This document shows positions 48,690-58,989 of a stretch of DNA of 64,000 nucleotides, in pieces. The notes under the pieces were generated by a model. It saw only the letters and a list, made by a program, of their open reading frames with translations. It was not told the origin of the DNA and did not search any database. Where the stretch lies: NCBI GenBank assembly GCA_037178855.1, contig JASJZC010000003.1, positions 558,001 through 622,000 of the forward strand, given 5' to 3'. This DNA comes from Oscheius sp. JU75. Its lineage: Eukaryota > Nematoda > Chromadorea > Rhabditida > Rhabditidae. The first letter of the stretch is position 1; the number at the start of each line of letters is the position of its first letter. The position numbers were made by a program, and so were the translations under genes.

Positions 48690-49190
48690 TTTTCTAGTCT
48701 TTTCAAAAATAAATCAAAAGTTTAATATTTACCGAAACTTTAGGTGTTTTTTTTTCTCACCCCCTTTTCCAATGCGAAACCTTGACACAGTTAGCATTTC
48801 TAGCCTATCAGCGTGTTGTCTGGAATCGATTCCTCCCCCTCTCGCTGATAAGTTGTTTCACTATTCCGTTCCATACTATTCTCTTTTTTTAACCAGCTCT
48901 TTGAAGGCTATTTCCTAATCTTGGAACAACTATAACTTTTTGTGATGCATGCTCCTCGAGCGCAATTTAAACGCCTCCGCCCAATTAGTTTGCTTTCCAT
49001 GCTTTGCTCCTATATTACGAATACACAACTTCTTCATCAGTTTCTTAGTTTTTACTTCAACTTTTGACCCTTCCAGCCTCGACTTTTCAGCAGATCCCCT
49101 CTTCCCAAATGTCATGAAGATAGGGTGCCTACTGCTGAGACGGCCTCTCAAAAAAAAATTCTTGAGGTAGTTTTTGCTATAAACTTTCAA
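48690..49190. other. Intergenic; nothing recognised
   Basis: AT-rich. The minus and + frames near 48930-49190 overlap each other without family support. Confidence 0.45.
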
Positions 49191-49193
49191 TAA

Positions 49194-50594
49194 ATGGAGT
49201 TTAGGGAAGTCCTGCTACCATTATTTTTCGGACTGTTAATTGGATACCTTATTGGAACACTATATACTTCAAAAAGTAAGGAAGACGATGCTCACGCTCA
49301 TTCCTTCGTGAAGGAAGTCGAACTGGGCAGTTACGGTAAGTCTTTATCGAAAGTTCTGTCTCTCTGCCAAATTACTATTACAAAAAAGTTTTTTAGAGTA
49401 CGCAAACGGGTCATATTTCTTTCTACGGTGTCTAGTTTTAGTCCATCCGGATGCTAAGGTAGGTTCTTCTATACTGTCTCTCTTAGTAACGTGACCATTT
49501 TCAGAAACCACTAAGTTTTATCATGGCCATAAGAGACACTTATGGACAGCAATGTAATCAGACTATTTTCTATACCGCCAATCCTGAAGTACAGAGGAGG
49601 GTCAATGGTAACATCAACCATTTGTGAGTGACAAAACATTTACAGATCAGCAAGTGTATCTCATCCAGCAGAATTCCAACGGGTTCTACTGGAGCTTTTT
49701 CCGAACTGCCCTGAAACATTCCTCAGCTGTGCCAGCTATGTGGACAATTGTTCTGGATGAGCAGGTTTTCCTCAAGGTGTCCAACTTAAGAAGAACGTTG
49801 GTCAACTTTGACTTCAGAGACAAAGTTCTGTTGGGCAGAGTCATGGAATCAACGTGAGTTTTAGACATAGAGACAGTCACTGAGTGACAGAGGGTTCATA
49901 AAACCTTGATAAAAACCAACAGAGAAACAGATAGGCAGAGAGACGGAGAGAGACGGGGAAAAATAGAGACAGTAAGACAGGGAGACAGAGAGATAAAGTA
50001 ATAGAGAGTAACAGTTTCTGTTCCAGAGTCTTCAACCTCTTCCCCTTCATGTCAAACGCCCGACTCTCACTTCAAGCCGGCATAGTCATGTCCAATTCCG
50101 CACTCCAGTCTCTTCTCCTCTGTGACAACTACATTCTTCCAAGAACTACCGAAAACACAATCCTGGAATGCAGTCAAGGGCACGGAATCACCGTCATTGA
50201 CCCAGTAGACGAGGCCAGAATGCACCTGTTCCACTACAGAGACGTCAAAAGTCTGATTTCTAACAGTCAAGACGGTGGTCATAGTTGCTGCTCGGATCAT
50301 GCGGTTACATTCGGGCAACATAGCTTCAAGGAAATCAGAATGGCTCATTATGCTTCGGAGACATGGGTCGTTTTCGGAACTCATGGTAGGTCAAGTTCCT
50401 TTCAAGGCCATCGTTTTTCAGGAGTCATGGAAGTGAACAAAACTTATGCTATCGACAGGAGCCTTCTCGTCAGGACGACCACCTTGAAACCGAAAACCAC
50501 TGTCCCTACTAAAAAGCCTGATACCAAAAAAGCTGTAGTCAAGAAGGAAGAGCCAAAGAAGGAAAAACCGAAAAAGAAGCCCGGGTTACTGTAG
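49194..50594 (+). CDS. C1GALT1/COSMC-like type II Golgi/ER membrane protein, no DxD
   Basis: Exons are 49194-49335, 49397-49458, 49505-49607, 49646-49853, 50027-50385 and 50422-50594, totalling 348 residues. The N-terminal anchor LLPLFFGLLIGYLIGTL (about 7-23) is followed by a luminal domain with VLVHPDAK, DTYGQQCNQTIFYT and VFLKVSNLRRTL. It ends in the CCSD-AVTF signature (CCSDHAVTF, residues 259-267) known from core-1 beta-1,3-galactosyltransferase (GT31 family) and its chaperone COSMC. Where galactosyltransferases carry a DxD (the ADDDTYV context), this reads IVLDEQVF (137-144), so metal and donor binding is doubtful and a COSMC-like chaperone role is more likely. After the domain comes a Thr/Pro/Lys tail (KKEEPKKEKPKKKP), unusual for the family. 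AATAAA lies at 50643. Confidence 0.85.
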
Positions 50595-51042
50595 TCTGAT
50601 ACAGCTAAAAGATGAAGCATGTTAAATGATTTACGGGTTATTAATAAATGTGTCTTACGTACCTTCTGTCTTTGAGTAAGAGGGTCACAGTGTACATTAG
50701 GAATGAATCTCTCTGGCGATCTGTTAGGGCAAGACTGTAGGAACTCTCTAGAAGACAGAGTATGAGTCAGACACCGAAAGAAACTTTTGAGAGAACCTTG
50801 TGGTTAGGAGAGAGTGTTAGCGGTGCTATTGACCTGTGTGAGTACAGATGTGGCAGGTAAAGGAAGGAAGTCAGACGGAGCACGTAAGTACAAGAAGAGA
50901 GGGTTATCAGGGTGAGAGTGAGTTTTACAGAAATACGCTCACTTACGGGAGTGTTCTCATCTAAAGACCAAATCTCAGATTCTTTGGCTACACGATAGCT
51001 TGGTTCCGAATAGCATCGAATCGGAATATGCAACGAAAACAA
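50595..51042. other. Intergenic; nothing recognised
   Basis: No supported coding frame. A poly(A) signal of the upstream gene lies at 50643. Confidence 0.5.
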
Positions 51043-51113
51043 GCATCGGTGGTTCAGTGGTAGAATGCTCGCCTGCCACGCGGGCGACCCGGGTTCGATT
51101 CCCGGCCGATGCA
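51043..51113 (+). tRNA. tRNA-Gly (GCC)
   Basis: 71 nt, identical to the copies at 41099 and 45862, including the AACAA just upstream and the CTCTTTT terminator shared with the 45862 copy. Confidence 0.98.
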
Positions 51114-51186
51114 ACTCTTTTGCCTTTTTTGGTCAATTTTATGGTTTTCGAGCCATCATTTTGTGCAGCCAGGGGCATGGTTTCAT

Positions 51187-51656
51187 TATAGTCTATTTCC
51201 AACGTCCAGCGGCACCTGAATTTGAACGCTGACGGCACAGTATTTGCGCGCGAACAAAAAATTCCAAAACTTTGAATTTTCTTCATTTTCCGCATACTTT
51301 TTACAAATTCTGACTGTGTAACCGGATTTTAGACATACATAAACCTGCTTGACAGCAAATTTAGGGGAAATATCTAAGAAAAGCGTTGAAAATGGCCAAA
51401 ATATGTGAGCAAAGCCCCATTTTCGGCTTCCACGCTTTTTTAGGCGTTTTTCTGGCAGATTTTTCTACAAAATGGGTGTCAAGTAGACATTCTTAGGCCC
51501 CGAATTCAATGCCAATGTTAAAACAACGAAAAAATGGCTGTAAACACTCAAAAATAGCGAATCTGAGCCCGAGCTACTGTAATTTCCTCGCAAAACCTTT
51601 CGCATTCTACCTTTAAAGAATTCGTAAGTGCCGCTGGAGGTTGGAAATAGACTATA
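51187..51656. mobile_element. 470-bp MITE with 29-bp terminal inverted repeats
   Basis: The left end is TATAGTCTATTTCCAAC followed by GTCCAGCGGCAC, and the right end (ending 51656) is its complement with one mismatch. The interior is AT-rich with scattered complementary A/T runs and no coding frame. A relative begins at 63805 near the window end (TATAGCCCATTTCCAACG). The terminal TATA suggests insertion at TA. Confidence 0.85.
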
Positions 51657-52176
51657 GTTTTTTGCTTCTCCGAGGAGTGCAGCTGGTTAAAAAGACGATA
51701 ATAGGACCTCATACCCTGAAAGCAATGTAAAAGACTGAATACTTCTCACCTCTATTCAAATTTCCTTGTCAGTTGGTCCAACTAGTCTCACGTGGCTCTC
51801 GAACAGATTTCTCTTCAACAGTTTAAAGACGAAGAAGTGCACAGAGCGGGAGAGGAGGCAGAAAAGAAATGATCCTCCTCCGGTGTCTTCTAATAAATAC
51901 TAATTAAACGGATGCGGTGTGTCTGTTAACAAAAGGGGGTGCTGGCTATGACGCCTTTGATACGTGATTCCTTACCGTTTTTCTATGAACTGAGGTGGGG
52001 GGAAGACATAACATCAGACAAAATCAAAGCCGAAAAGTTCGTTTGGAATCGGCTAGAAATGTTGTCGAACAATGTGTACCCTGCATCATACATCTTCTCG
52101 CTAGCCTTCGTCAATGCAACATCAGAACACCTGGTCCTTTTCACTTGGCCATTTTCACATCACTCTTGCGTTTCCG
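51657..52176. other. Upstream region of the next receptor
   Basis: No independent gene supported; a + frame at 51939-52202 overlaps the receptor start in another frame. Confidence 0.45.
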
Positions 52177-53471
52177 ATGAACGAAGAGAGTCCTGCCCCT
52201 GACTGGTTCCTGACCCTTATTCATCTCATAGCCTTGGTAACAATTGTCTCCTATGCTTTGACCACCTATGTGATCATTAAAGCTGGTTCAGCCGGTGGCA
52301 CGAGGGTCAATAGATGCTTCCTGATTGTGGTAGTTACAGTGTGAGTAAGGGAGGGAGACAGAGACACAGAGAGACATAGGCAAAGCAAACACAGACACTT
52401 TCAGTCTCACTCTCTTCATCGTCATTCTCACCAGTGGAGTGGCCCCAGTCCTCTTCCCCTTCTACGGCTGCTTCTATTCCTCCGGATGGCTCAGTTTCAT
52501 CGGAATCCCTCTGGAAGTTCAGGTCGTCGTAGTCAAGGGTCTCGGAGTCAGTGAGTGGAGACAAAAAAAGTGGCATGACTCTTCTCAGTGACTATGTTCT
52601 CCATTAACAATCTTGCCATGTACCGTATCATTCAATCACATCCTGTCCAGCGCCTGGCTGCATGGCGAAGGATCGTTATACAGTCCTTCTACCCAGTTAT
52701 ATGGATCCTTCTCCTGGTCGAGTACACCGTCTCGGTCGTCTTTACGGCAGTAGGAGCCAAATCCAGTTGGACTATCTTGACTTCGGTGAGAGTACGGTCT
52801 TAAGACTCACTGTCAAGTGTGCTTCAGAAACAGATTCTTTATGTGTCCCATAAGATCAACATCTCTTCGGAAATCTTCCTAAATCCGAGACTGTACGCAG
52901 AGGCTATGAACCAGTATTACGTAACATTTTCCCTTCCGCTCTGGTTCTCTCTGTACATGATTGCATCCCCAACATTAATGGGGGTACTCGTCGTCGCCAG
53001 AGCTAGAAAGCTTTCGACTGTCTTTGTCATGGCGACACCGGGTCAGAGATTGGAGCAGGTGTTCTTCCGACAATTGCTGAGGATGGTGAGCAAAAAGAAA
53101 CGTGCCTCTGTCTCTCTGTCTATCAAGTCATTTCTTCAATTTCAGATTCTTGCCTTCGACGCTCTATTCGCCATCCCTGTCGTCGAACTCTTTGTTGTTT
53201 TCGCCGTCGAACTGTTGCCTCACTATTTCCAAGGTACTCTCTCTACTTTTCCAAGACCTTTCGGGTTTCAGCTATTGGTATGGGTTACCTTGTCTGGTTC
53301 TCACTTACTCCCATTGGAGTCATGTTCACTGTAGTCACTGCTCATCCCGACTATTGTTCGGTTCTTAGATGTGGCAAGTTTTGGCATCATTTGGTTCGAC
53401 GATGTCTTATTTTCAGGGAAGTCCAGTTCCGCTTCGCGCAAGAAAGCGCCTCGAATCAGAGAGAATGTTAA
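52177..53471 (+). CDS. 7TM chemoreceptor-like GPCR (Str-superfamily/Srh style)
   Basis: Exons are 52177-52340, 52405-52550, 52589-52785, 52828-53085, 53146-53233 and 53272-53471, giving 350 residues. N-tail MNEESPAPDWF is followed by helix TLIHLIALVTIVSYALTTYV. Next are VAPVLFPFYGCFYSSGWL (TM2-3), INNLAMYRIIQSHPVQRL at the end of TM3, VIWILLLVEYTVSVVF (TM4), LPLWFSLYMIASPTLMGVL (TM5), QVFFRQLLRM before an intron, FDALFAIPVVELFVVF (TM6), and WFSLTPIGVMFTVVTAHPDY (TM7). The Q..L..RM|I junction and the HPDY end echo the Str superfamily. The MYR motif with a following HP is also seen in Srh proteins, so Srh-like is the best guess. Exon phases resemble those of the receptor at 43898-45188. Confidence 0.8.
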
Positions 53472-53584
53472 TCCCGGACCTATCCATTAGTGCTTTCACC
53501 CTCTTCCCGACCTTTCCTTCTCGTTCTCGCCTAGCCTAAGCCTCGCCGCTATCAAATCATCATCATTCATCACTCCCTGTAACT

Positions 53585-54882
53585 ATGCGGCAAGCCGTCC
53601 TGCTTTTTATTTCTGGACTTGTCGCAACTTCTTTGGCTTGTGTCCCTACTACTACGATTACAACAACCACGAGTGAGGGAGGCAAAGAGACACAGAGATA
53701 GAGAGAGAGACAGAGAGACATAAAGACATAGGGAGAGAGATATAGAGACAGAGAGAAACACACCAAGACGGGTACAAGGTCCGAACCTATTATGTTCACT
53801 TGCATTCGAAGGATCCTTGTGCCTGACTTTCTCTTTTTCTCGGTTAAGAAAAACCAACTGCAAGAACGTGTTCAACGCCTTTGAAACCCCTAGAATACGT
53901 GAAAATAAAAAAACTTTTATAGGCGAGGGTTTAACCCTGAACTTCAGATTACTAGACAAGCATGTTAACCACTCGGCAGGAGTTCCTCTGTCCATGGAAT
54001 CGAGACGGTACGGGTGTGCCCATACATTGATATCGTAGTTACCGCATTAGCTTGAAGTTCAAACAAAACCGAGGGTCGTTGTTTCGATCCCCGCCGGAAA
54101 CAAAAGTTTATTTTTCGTTTTCTAGGGGTTTTGAGGTCGCTGAACATGATCCTGCTGTTAATTTTTCTCCAAAATGTTTCAATTTGTCTGTGGGCCGAGT
54201 TATCGAGCAAATTTTCTGGGATGCTTTGTTTCTCTGGAGACTACACAGAGAGACAAAGAAACAGTTGCTAATATGCGTCCGGTGATCAGATGTCCGAGCG
54301 CGGAGAAACATCTGATTTGATAAGTTTCTCCCTTTGTTCACGGACAAAACGACCGGATAGGGCGCGTGCCAGTTTCTCATTTCATGAGATTGTTCCAGAG
54401 TGACAGAGAGACAGGATGATAGTCACAAACTGATATTTCAGTATGTTGCACACCTCTCACCATCTCTTCAATGCCCAAAACAGCTCCTGTCAGTCCGATT
54501 GCTACCTACGAACAATGTTCCGTCCTGAGGAGAATCTCCTCAGCCTGTCCGACTACCGGTTATTTGGTCTGTTCAGCTGCTCCTGATACTAACGTAAGTT
54601 CTGTCAAAAAATTTGATGACAGGTGTTTTAGCCCACTCAAGTAGCAGTTCAAGCCATTAGTGCCGCAGGAACAGAGATCTCGGAAGTCACCAATGGGTTC
54701 CAGGCTACGATGAGGGTGAGTGACAGTGACAGTGACGGTAACTCATACTCTCTCTTCAGCTATATTGTGTCAACGGAGCCTGGAAGACTACCGCTGACGG
54801 TACTGGTCTGACAGTCACTTCCGTCTCTTGTTCCCAGACCGGCTCTTCTGGTACCCAGATAGAGAACCAGGACGGTGTTTAG
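53585..54882 (+). CDS. Secreted Cys-containing protein, DUF281-like
   Basis: Exons are 53585-53672, 54442-54593, 54632-54715 and 54760-54882, giving 148 residues. Signal peptide MRQAVLLFISGLVATSLAC, a Thr-rich linker (PTTTITTTT), then ICCTPLTISSMPK, CSVLRRISSACPTTGYLVC, VTNGFQATMR, LYCVNGAWKTTADGTG and LTVTSVSCSQTG. The paired Cys, the central YCxxGxW and the closing SVSC resemble nematode DUF281 proteins, which are secreted and of unknown role. The first intron (769 nt) holds octamer repeat and a foldback element. AATAAA at 54938. Confidence 0.7.
53690..53765. repeat. Octamer run (GAGACAGA type)
   Basis: Near-continuous AGAGAGACAGAGAGACATAA units in intron 1 of the DUF281-like gene, directly before the foldback element. 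Confidence 0.85.
53815..54215. repeat. tRNA-related foldback element, copy 2
   Basis: Left half, minus strand: TGCCGAGTGG (53969-53978) is a textbook Pol III A box of tRNA-Ser/Leu type (CCGAGTGGTTAAC), followed toward lower coordinates by GGGTTAAACCC, a decayed B box. Right half, + strand: GTTTCGATCCCCGCCGG (about 54078-54094) is a second B-box-like site. The outer arms are inverted repeats: CTAGAATACGTGAAAATAAA-type sequence on the left complements TTTTCGTTTTCTAGGGG on the right. Shares GTTTCAATTTGTCTGT with the copy at 42629-42860. Confidence 0.7.
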
Positions 54883-55334
54883 ACCTCTGTTCCTATCCCT
54901 AATAATACTGTTTGTGAATTCCATGGCCATAGAAACTAATAAATTTACTTCCTATACCCGTAGTGATACACATACTCTTGATCATTGAGCAGCAAAATCG
55001 TCGTTTAGGGGACTGTCACTCTGACAGACACCGTCTTGGTTGATGAAAGGTGGACAGCATTGGGGCTGGTCGCATGCAGCCAAAGCGTTTTGAAGTCTGA
55101 ACAAAAGCGTTATCTCTGCCTCTCTATTTCTCTGTTTCTCTGTCTTTCTGTCTTCTGTCTCTCAATCTCTCTGCCTTCCTTTTTCTCTCTTTCTCTCTCT
55201 CTCAACCACTCACGTAGTGCAGACTTTTCCATTACAGAGCCTGTTAGCAGTCAAACCCGCGCAATGCTTATCTACTGGACAAGCCTGCATGTTACAAGTA
55301 TTGAATTCTTGACGTCGACCACTGAAATATTTTT
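54883..55334. other. Intergenic; octamer run at 55105-55205
   Basis: Strong TCTCTGTTTCTCTGTC-type run. The + frame at 55036-55509 is largely translated repeat and antisense to the astacin 3' end. Confidence 0.6.
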
Positions 55335-57870
55335 TCAAACTTGTACTAAAGAGTCATACTCGCAAGTCTTGGTCTTACACATCCGTATCCTCGACTGGAT
55401 TCCACACCCGCCACAACTCCTCGAGCATTGCGACCATTCTCCCCAGTCAGCCCAGAGATTGGTACCAGCTACTGTGGTAGGGGTTGCTACAAATCATTTT
55501 ACTCTCTAGGAAGGTTGATAGCTTACGAGTAGTGCTTCGGATGATGGGTACTGGTGTAGTCCTGGCCGGTAATTGTGCTGAAAGTTGGAAGATCTTTACT
55601 GAAAGTTCCGTACTCACTTTTTCTGACCCTGGCTTCAAAGCCAATATTTTCACTGATAGCCGCTTTAAAAATCACCACAATAGTGTTGGTTTCCGAGACT
55701 AGTGGACCTTTTGGCTTGTCTTCTCGGCAGCAGAGTCTGAAAGCCGGAGTCTAGAGAAACAGCGAGCCAGAGAGACAGTGAAACAGAGAGACATGCAGAT
55801 AGAGAGACAGAGACACCTACCTGAACCCAGTATTCCTGAGGTCCTTAGTCAGTTTGACTTCCACATAGTCCACGCAAGTACTGGTACAGAGAAACTCAAA
55901 CTCTCCCACGAATTCCAACTCAATCCTCTCTCCTTCAGCTGCAGTAATCAGCCAACTACACTGCTGTCCTGGCTCAAAATCCTCGTCAGGATAGCCAGGT
56001 GACGTGAAAGAGGTCCAGTCACCGGTCACTTGAATCTTCCCGCCACAATTCCTCGTCTCTTCACTTTTAGAACAGGTACTTCCTGTCAAGCCACTGGGAC
56101 AGAGACACTTGGAGCACTGTCTGGGATGGGGATAGCCTCCATGTTCACACTTGGCTGCTCCTTTGTCACAGAGACCCTTACAGTATGCCGTGTTGATGGT
56201 CATGATATCGTAGAAGGAGAGAGAATCACGTTGACCAATGGTTCTTTGGAAGATGGGGTCTCTACAGGGGATGAGTCAAAGGAACAGAGAAAGTCAACCT
56301 GGTTAAGAGGGTCTTACTGATCGTGTCCGAACTGAAGGCTGTGCTGCCGTAGTGCATGACTGATCCTAGATCGTACCTAAAATTTAGTGTACTCGGTAGA
56401 CAATCGACCTACGGTAGCCCCAGAACATCAATCTCTTTGTCTCTCTGCTGAAAGTCAGAAATGTAGGTGGGGAGGATGAAGTCTTCCAAAACTTTTATGT
56501 AGGTCTGGGCGTCTGGACGGCTCTGTTCGTGCCAGAGACCTGGAAAGTGAGTCTCTCTCTCTGTTTCTCTCTGTCATTCTGTCTCCATGTCTCCGGGTCT
56601 CTCTGTCTCTATATCCTTCTGTCTCTCTGTCTCTCGCTACTTCTCACCTAGCGCATGACCAATCTCATGTTCAATGACTCCCATCTTCACACAGTTCTCT
56701 CCAATCGAGACTCCTTGTCTCCCACCATTCCTTCCAATCATCGAATAGCATCCCAAGCCTTGGAAGAACTCTATATAGTCATCGTCTTCCGGAACATCCG
56801 GAGCATTCTCAAAGTTGAGACAGGTACTGTTCTCCCAGAATCGGATCCCGGCAATGATCTGTGAGATGGCAAAAAAGTCTGAAACTGTCTTTCTCTTTGT
56901 GAAAATACCAGTCTCACTCAGGGACTCATGGAACTTGTACCGGATAGGGGTATCCAGCCATTGACCCTCAGTATCCGCTACAAAGCCTCCTCTCCTCCCT
57001 CTCCTGGACCGTCTCTTCTGATCTTTGTAAGAGAGTTGCTTCAAAATATTGATAGCTTGTCGTCTGGAGAGAAAGATGTCACCTAAGGAAGGAAGCGATA
57101 TAGTGCTATGGGAAAACAGACTAACCTTCGAACAGGTAAGGCTGGACAGTCTTGTCCACAAAGGGTTGGTCATTACTGATCGTTACTTCCTTGTTCTTGG
57201 CTACTTCTGCCTAAAACTGAAAGTATATGGACCAATTGTAGTGCCACAACTCATGTACAGGATTGGTAGATCCAACCATTGACCCTCAGTATATTATGCC
57301 TTAATGTGGTATTCAAAATACAGGCAAGAGTTCAATCCAAACAGTTCCAATACTTGACACTCTAACTAGTGTCCTCTACTTCCGATTCTCCGCAGTTGCT
57401 AGCGAGTCTATGTCTATAGCAGATTCTCCTTTTCATTTTGTGCCTGGTGGTTTTCTTCTTTGCTGGCCTTCTGTCCATCTCTCTGGTCTCACGGTGCTCC
57501 TGTCACTCTTCTAGACAGAGACAGATGGTATTGCAGTGACTCTCTCCTACTGTTTTGACTACTATGTAACTCTCTTCTTCCCTCCCAAATACGAGAACAG
57601 CTTGTCTCAGATGGTCAGCACACAAAACCCTCCAAAGTAAGAGCCACTCACATCATGACCGAAATCATGTCCATTGTAGGCTCTCTGATGAGCCAGTTTC
57701 TTCAGCTTTAACAGGATGTCCTCAACACTTTCCAAGGTAGCATCTCCGACTCCGAAATGGTTCTAAATTCAGTAACTTTGACCAACAGGAGTCCAACTTG
57801 CCTTCAATTCACTTTTGGGATCCTCAGCCAGTACTGAAGACAGGAAGAAGAGGAAAAGAGTTATCCGCAT
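55335..57870 (-). CDS. Astacin metalloprotease with EGF, CUB and TSP1 domains (NAS family)
   Basis: Exons are 57870-57802, 57762-57652, 57210-57126, 57082-56918, 56878-56648, 56539-56413, 56376-56318, 56259-55821, 55736-55618, 55577-55527 and 55486-55335, about 535 residues. Signal peptide MRITLFLFFLSSVLA and a propeptide with LFEGDIFLSRRQ end at a furin-like RRSRRGRR (about 108-115). The catalytic domain carries the zinc motif HEIGHALGLWHEQSRPD split by an intron and the Met-turn SVMHYG. Then come an EGF module (CEHGGYPHPRQCSKC, CLCPSG), a CUB domain (CGGKIQ, SPGYPDEDF, CSWLI, VDYVEV) and a short TSP1 repeat (WADWGEWSQCSRSCGGCG). This order is that of nematode NAS proteins acting on cuticle and matrix. 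The first intron has a GCAAGT donor. The last exon ends soon after TSP1, shorter than usual. Confidence 0.9.
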
Positions 57871-58421
57871 CGGATCTGGAAAGTGCAAGTGATGGCAGAA
57901 GGAAAGGGAAAAGTGTTGGCAGATAGACTGTAATGGATAGGCGCCTGGGGCAGGAGGGAACTGGATTAACAGGGTTGGAAGGAAGGGATCGCTCCCCAAC
58001 ATTTGGCGTCGGACCAAAAGTGATCTGGGCAGACAAGCTCTCTTTTTGTCGTCTGTCTGCTTTGCTTGTTGGTTCAGGCAGCAAGGGACAACGTCAATTG
58101 AGAATGGAGGACATAAAATGACGAGGAGATCAACAAGGAATGGGGACAAAAGGTTCATGGCCTAGAGGCTAGGGTTAGAAGCTTTTTGATGGGATGATTT
58201 AGAGGTCTGGGTTATTTTGGGAAAGTTAGTCAACAGTAGGGAGAGATACAGAAAGCCAGAGACACGGTGAGACAGAGGGACATTGAGACAGAGAGACTGG
58301 TGTTCACATTTATTACAACTGTTATCTACTGTTAAGAGTCCTTTCTCCTGCTTCTGTTGCAGCTTGAACTCAAATCTAATATTCTGTCGCTCCTGTCTCT
58401 CCCTGGAATCCTCGATCCTGG
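57871..58421. other. Intergenic; nothing recognised
   Basis: Upstream region of the astacin gene and 3' flank of the next minus-strand gene. Frames here have no support. Confidence 0.45.
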
Positions 58422-58770
58422 TCATGAAGTTCTCCTCCTTTCTGTCTTTCGAGTGTGCTTGGCACGGAAATTCTTGCGAATAGTATTCAAAAAACTGTCC
58501 TTGAAGACGGGACAGTACTTGAAGACGCCCTCGATGTCGGCTCTCATGGGAATCTCGTCACTCTGATGGCTGACGAAGGATATGTTGAGATAGCGACAAA
58601 GACGGGCAGGCAGTTAGCTGCAGAACCTGGCACACGATGTTCTTCAGTTCCTGGAGAAAGTTCTCCAGATCAAACTCGTGTTTGCCGAAAACGAGAAACG
58701 GGGTGACACCGATCAGACTGGGCAGCACCACAGACATGGTCGGAATCGGCAGGTGCAGCTGGGCATAGCT
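58422..58770 (-). CDS. Unrecognised small protein, two exons
   Basis: Exon 58770-58634 (acceptor CTTTTAG) reads SYAQLHLPIPTMSVVLP and GKHEFDLENFLQELKN. A 64-nt GT-AG intron (58633-58570) follows, and exon 58569-58422 gives HQSDEIPMRADIEGVFKYC, DSFLNTIRKNFRAKHTRK and a stop. Phases agree across the intron. An internal ATG at 58737 would give an 83-residue protein; an upstream exon (to about 58895) is possible. The C-terminus is strongly basic. The + strand also has a long open frame here, so direction is not certain. No family recognised. Confidence 0.4.
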
Positions 58771-58930
58771 CTAAAAGCCCAAGTATATTTGAGTTTTCCT
58801 CACCCTTTACTCCTCATTTTGCTCACCAAGAACCAGCAACATACACTGTCAACGGATGGGAGACAGGTCCACTTCGAATGCGTGCGCTAGCTTCTATTCA
58901 ATTTTTGTCCCCGGGCACTTTTTGGCTTTG

Positions 58931-58985
58931 CGATATTCTGCAAAGTTGTAGCCCGTACCCAAACCTACAGCTTTGCAGAACATCA
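58931..58985. repeat. Clean hairpin-family copy
   Basis: CGATATTCTGCAAAGTTGTA and CTACAGCTTTGCAGAACATC form inverted arms with a loop of about 14 bases. Same family as 26359-26412. Confidence 0.75.
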
Positions 58986-58989
58986 CATT

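Noticed and set aside
55036-55509. 157-residue + strand ORF
   Set aside because: Its first half is translated TCTCTGTC repeat and its second half is antisense to the astacin TSP1 exon.
58455-58706. + strand ORF of 83 residues antisense to the small gene at 58422-58770
   Set aside because: It is open, but the minus strand gives two exons with agreeing phases and a basic, protein-like C-terminus. The + frame has no splice or family support.
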